This document shows, in pieces, positions 63,526 through 64,000 of a stretch of DNA of 64,000 nucleotides; within the stretch, counting starts at the first letter, position 1; each line of letters opens with the position of its first letter. The position numbers and the translations under genes were made by a program. Origin of the DNA: Steroidobacter agaridevorans (lineage in GTDB: Bacteria; Pseudomonadota; Gammaproteobacteria; Steroidobacterales; Steroidobacteraceae); assembly GCF_009932555.1 (NCBI RefSeq), contig NZ_BLJO01000009.1, positions 24,270 through 88,269 of the forward strand, read 5' to 3'. The notes under the pieces are model-generated. The model saw nothing but the letters and a program-made list of their open reading frames with translations. It did not search any database and was not told the DNA's origin.

Positions 63526-64000
63526 ATGGCCAAGAAGACCGCGAAGAAAACCGACGACACGCCGACGTCGCTGCTTGCCCACGGCGGCAAGGTATTGAGC
63601 CTGGTGACTGTGGACGCTTACAACGCGGAGATGCGCAGCCCCGAGGGTTTCCTGGGCGATCGCGCCAGTCGACGCGCCTTCCAGGCCATCCTGGACGATT
63701 GGCGCGATCGTGTGAGCCGCGCCGGCGACGATCCGCTCGGCGAGGAGCCGAGCGAAGCGATCAGCAAGAAACAACTCGACAAGTTGCTGGTCGAGGGCGA
63801 TGCCGAAGCCGCCGGCGTGATTCATGGCGCGATCGAGGAATTCGCGCAGGAATTCGCTCAGGTCATCCGGCGTCTGCTGAAACTGAAAGACTGGAAGGGC
63901 ACCGAAGCCCTGGTGATCGGCGGCGGCTTCCGCACCAGTCGCATCGGCGAGCTGGCGATCGGCCGCACCTCGGTGCTGCTCAAAGCCGGCGGCATCGATC
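63526..64000 (+). CDS. ROK-like hypothetical protein, 3' end beyond window
   Basis: 158 codons visible from the ATG at 63526. A Lys-rich start (MAKKTAKKTDD) precedes a helical region and then LVIGGGFRTSRIGELAIGR, which resembles the second phosphate-loop area of ROK/ASKHA sugar-kinase-fold proteins. The assignment is tentative because the domain is cut. A frame on the opposite strand (63520-63825) is treated as a shadow. Confidence 0.6.
   Translation, partial: MAKKTAKKTDDTPTSLLAHGGKVLSLVTVDAYNAEMRSPEGFLGDRASRRAFQAILDDWRDRVSRAGDDPLGEEPSEAISKKQLDKLLVEGDAEAAGVIHGAIEEFAQEFAQVIRRLLKLKDWKGTEALVIGGGFRTSRIGELAIGRTSVLLKAGGID

Overview
The window is 64 kb of GC-rich, gene-dense proteobacterial DNA. 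TonB-dependent receptors with signal peptides, a FecI/FecR pair, Shine-Dalgarno sites and many 1-4 nt gene overlaps point to a Gram-negative aerobe. The density of acyl-CoA dehydrogenases, CoA ligase/transferases, short-chain dehydrogenases (SDRs), a P450 and a Rieske oxygenase resembles steroid- or terpenoid-degrading Gammaproteobacteria (Steroidobacter-like) or sphingomonads. This assignment is inference; there is no rRNA or tRNA gene to fix it. No CRISPR, prophage or insertion sequence was seen.

Layout. (1) 1-1964, minus: [3Fe-4S] ferredoxin, SDR and a P450cam-like cytochrome P450 cut by the window edge. (2) 2254-5420, plus: a duplicated alpha/beta-barrel protein, an SDR and an aldehyde dehydrogenase. 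(3) 5530-13586, plus: seven tightly packed genes joining a sulfotransferase, a lipocalin-like protein and an SDR to a coenzyme F420 block (LLM oxidoreductase, F420-dependent glucose-6-phosphate dehydrogenase, CofC/FbiD, fused CofG-CofH = FbiC). (4) 13588-20128, minus: TonB receptor, esterase, a fused double acyl-CoA dehydrogenase and an enoyl-CoA hydratase. (5) 20492-25563, plus: SDR, acyl-CoA dehydrogenase, SnoaL-like protein, hydrolase and an MFS exporter. (6) 25570-32959: SDR and acyl-CoA dehydrogenases around an acyl-CoA ligase, a frameshifted GntR regulator, an HSD17B4-like SDR and an IclR regulator. (7) 33086-36264, plus: Rieske oxygenase, an SDR with Phe in the catalytic Tyr position, a SnoaL-like protein and an ABM-like protein. 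(8) 36251-41065, minus: a beta-oxidation-like operon including a CoA-transferase homologue without the catalytic Glu and a CitE-like lyase. (9) 41211-47713: CaiB-type CoA-transferase, two paralogous AraC regulators, a TonB receptor and an enoyl-CoA hydratase. (10) 47780-56158: MaoC-type dehydratase, TetR, thiolase, AMACR-like racemase, AcuI-like reductase, MFS and an NMO/IpdC-like flavoprotein. (11) 56159-63445: PhoD phosphatase, STN-type TonB receptor, FecR, ECF sigma factor and an HWE histidine kinase. The window ends inside a gene at 63526.

How it may fit together (inference): a hydrophobic, probably polycyclic or branched substrate enters through TonB receptors. It is oxidised by the P450 and Rieske enzymes and SDRs, activated by CoA ligase and transferases, and shortened by a peroxisome-like beta-oxidation set (AMACR, acyl-CoA dehydrogenases, MaoC and HSD17B4-like proteins, thiolase). 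F420 chemistry may supply unusual hydride transfers.

Two regulatory layers can be read directly. The first is a 22-bp palindrome (arms TARTCAACA and TGTTGAYTA, 4-bp spacer) at five places, plus one variant, which ties regions 1/2, 4/5 and 10 into a probable regulon. The second is a promoter architecture of 22-bp-spaced half-sites, TCAAGA, 17 bp and a -10-like hexamer, shared by the ligase, Rieske and TonB-receptor genes, probably AraC-controlled.
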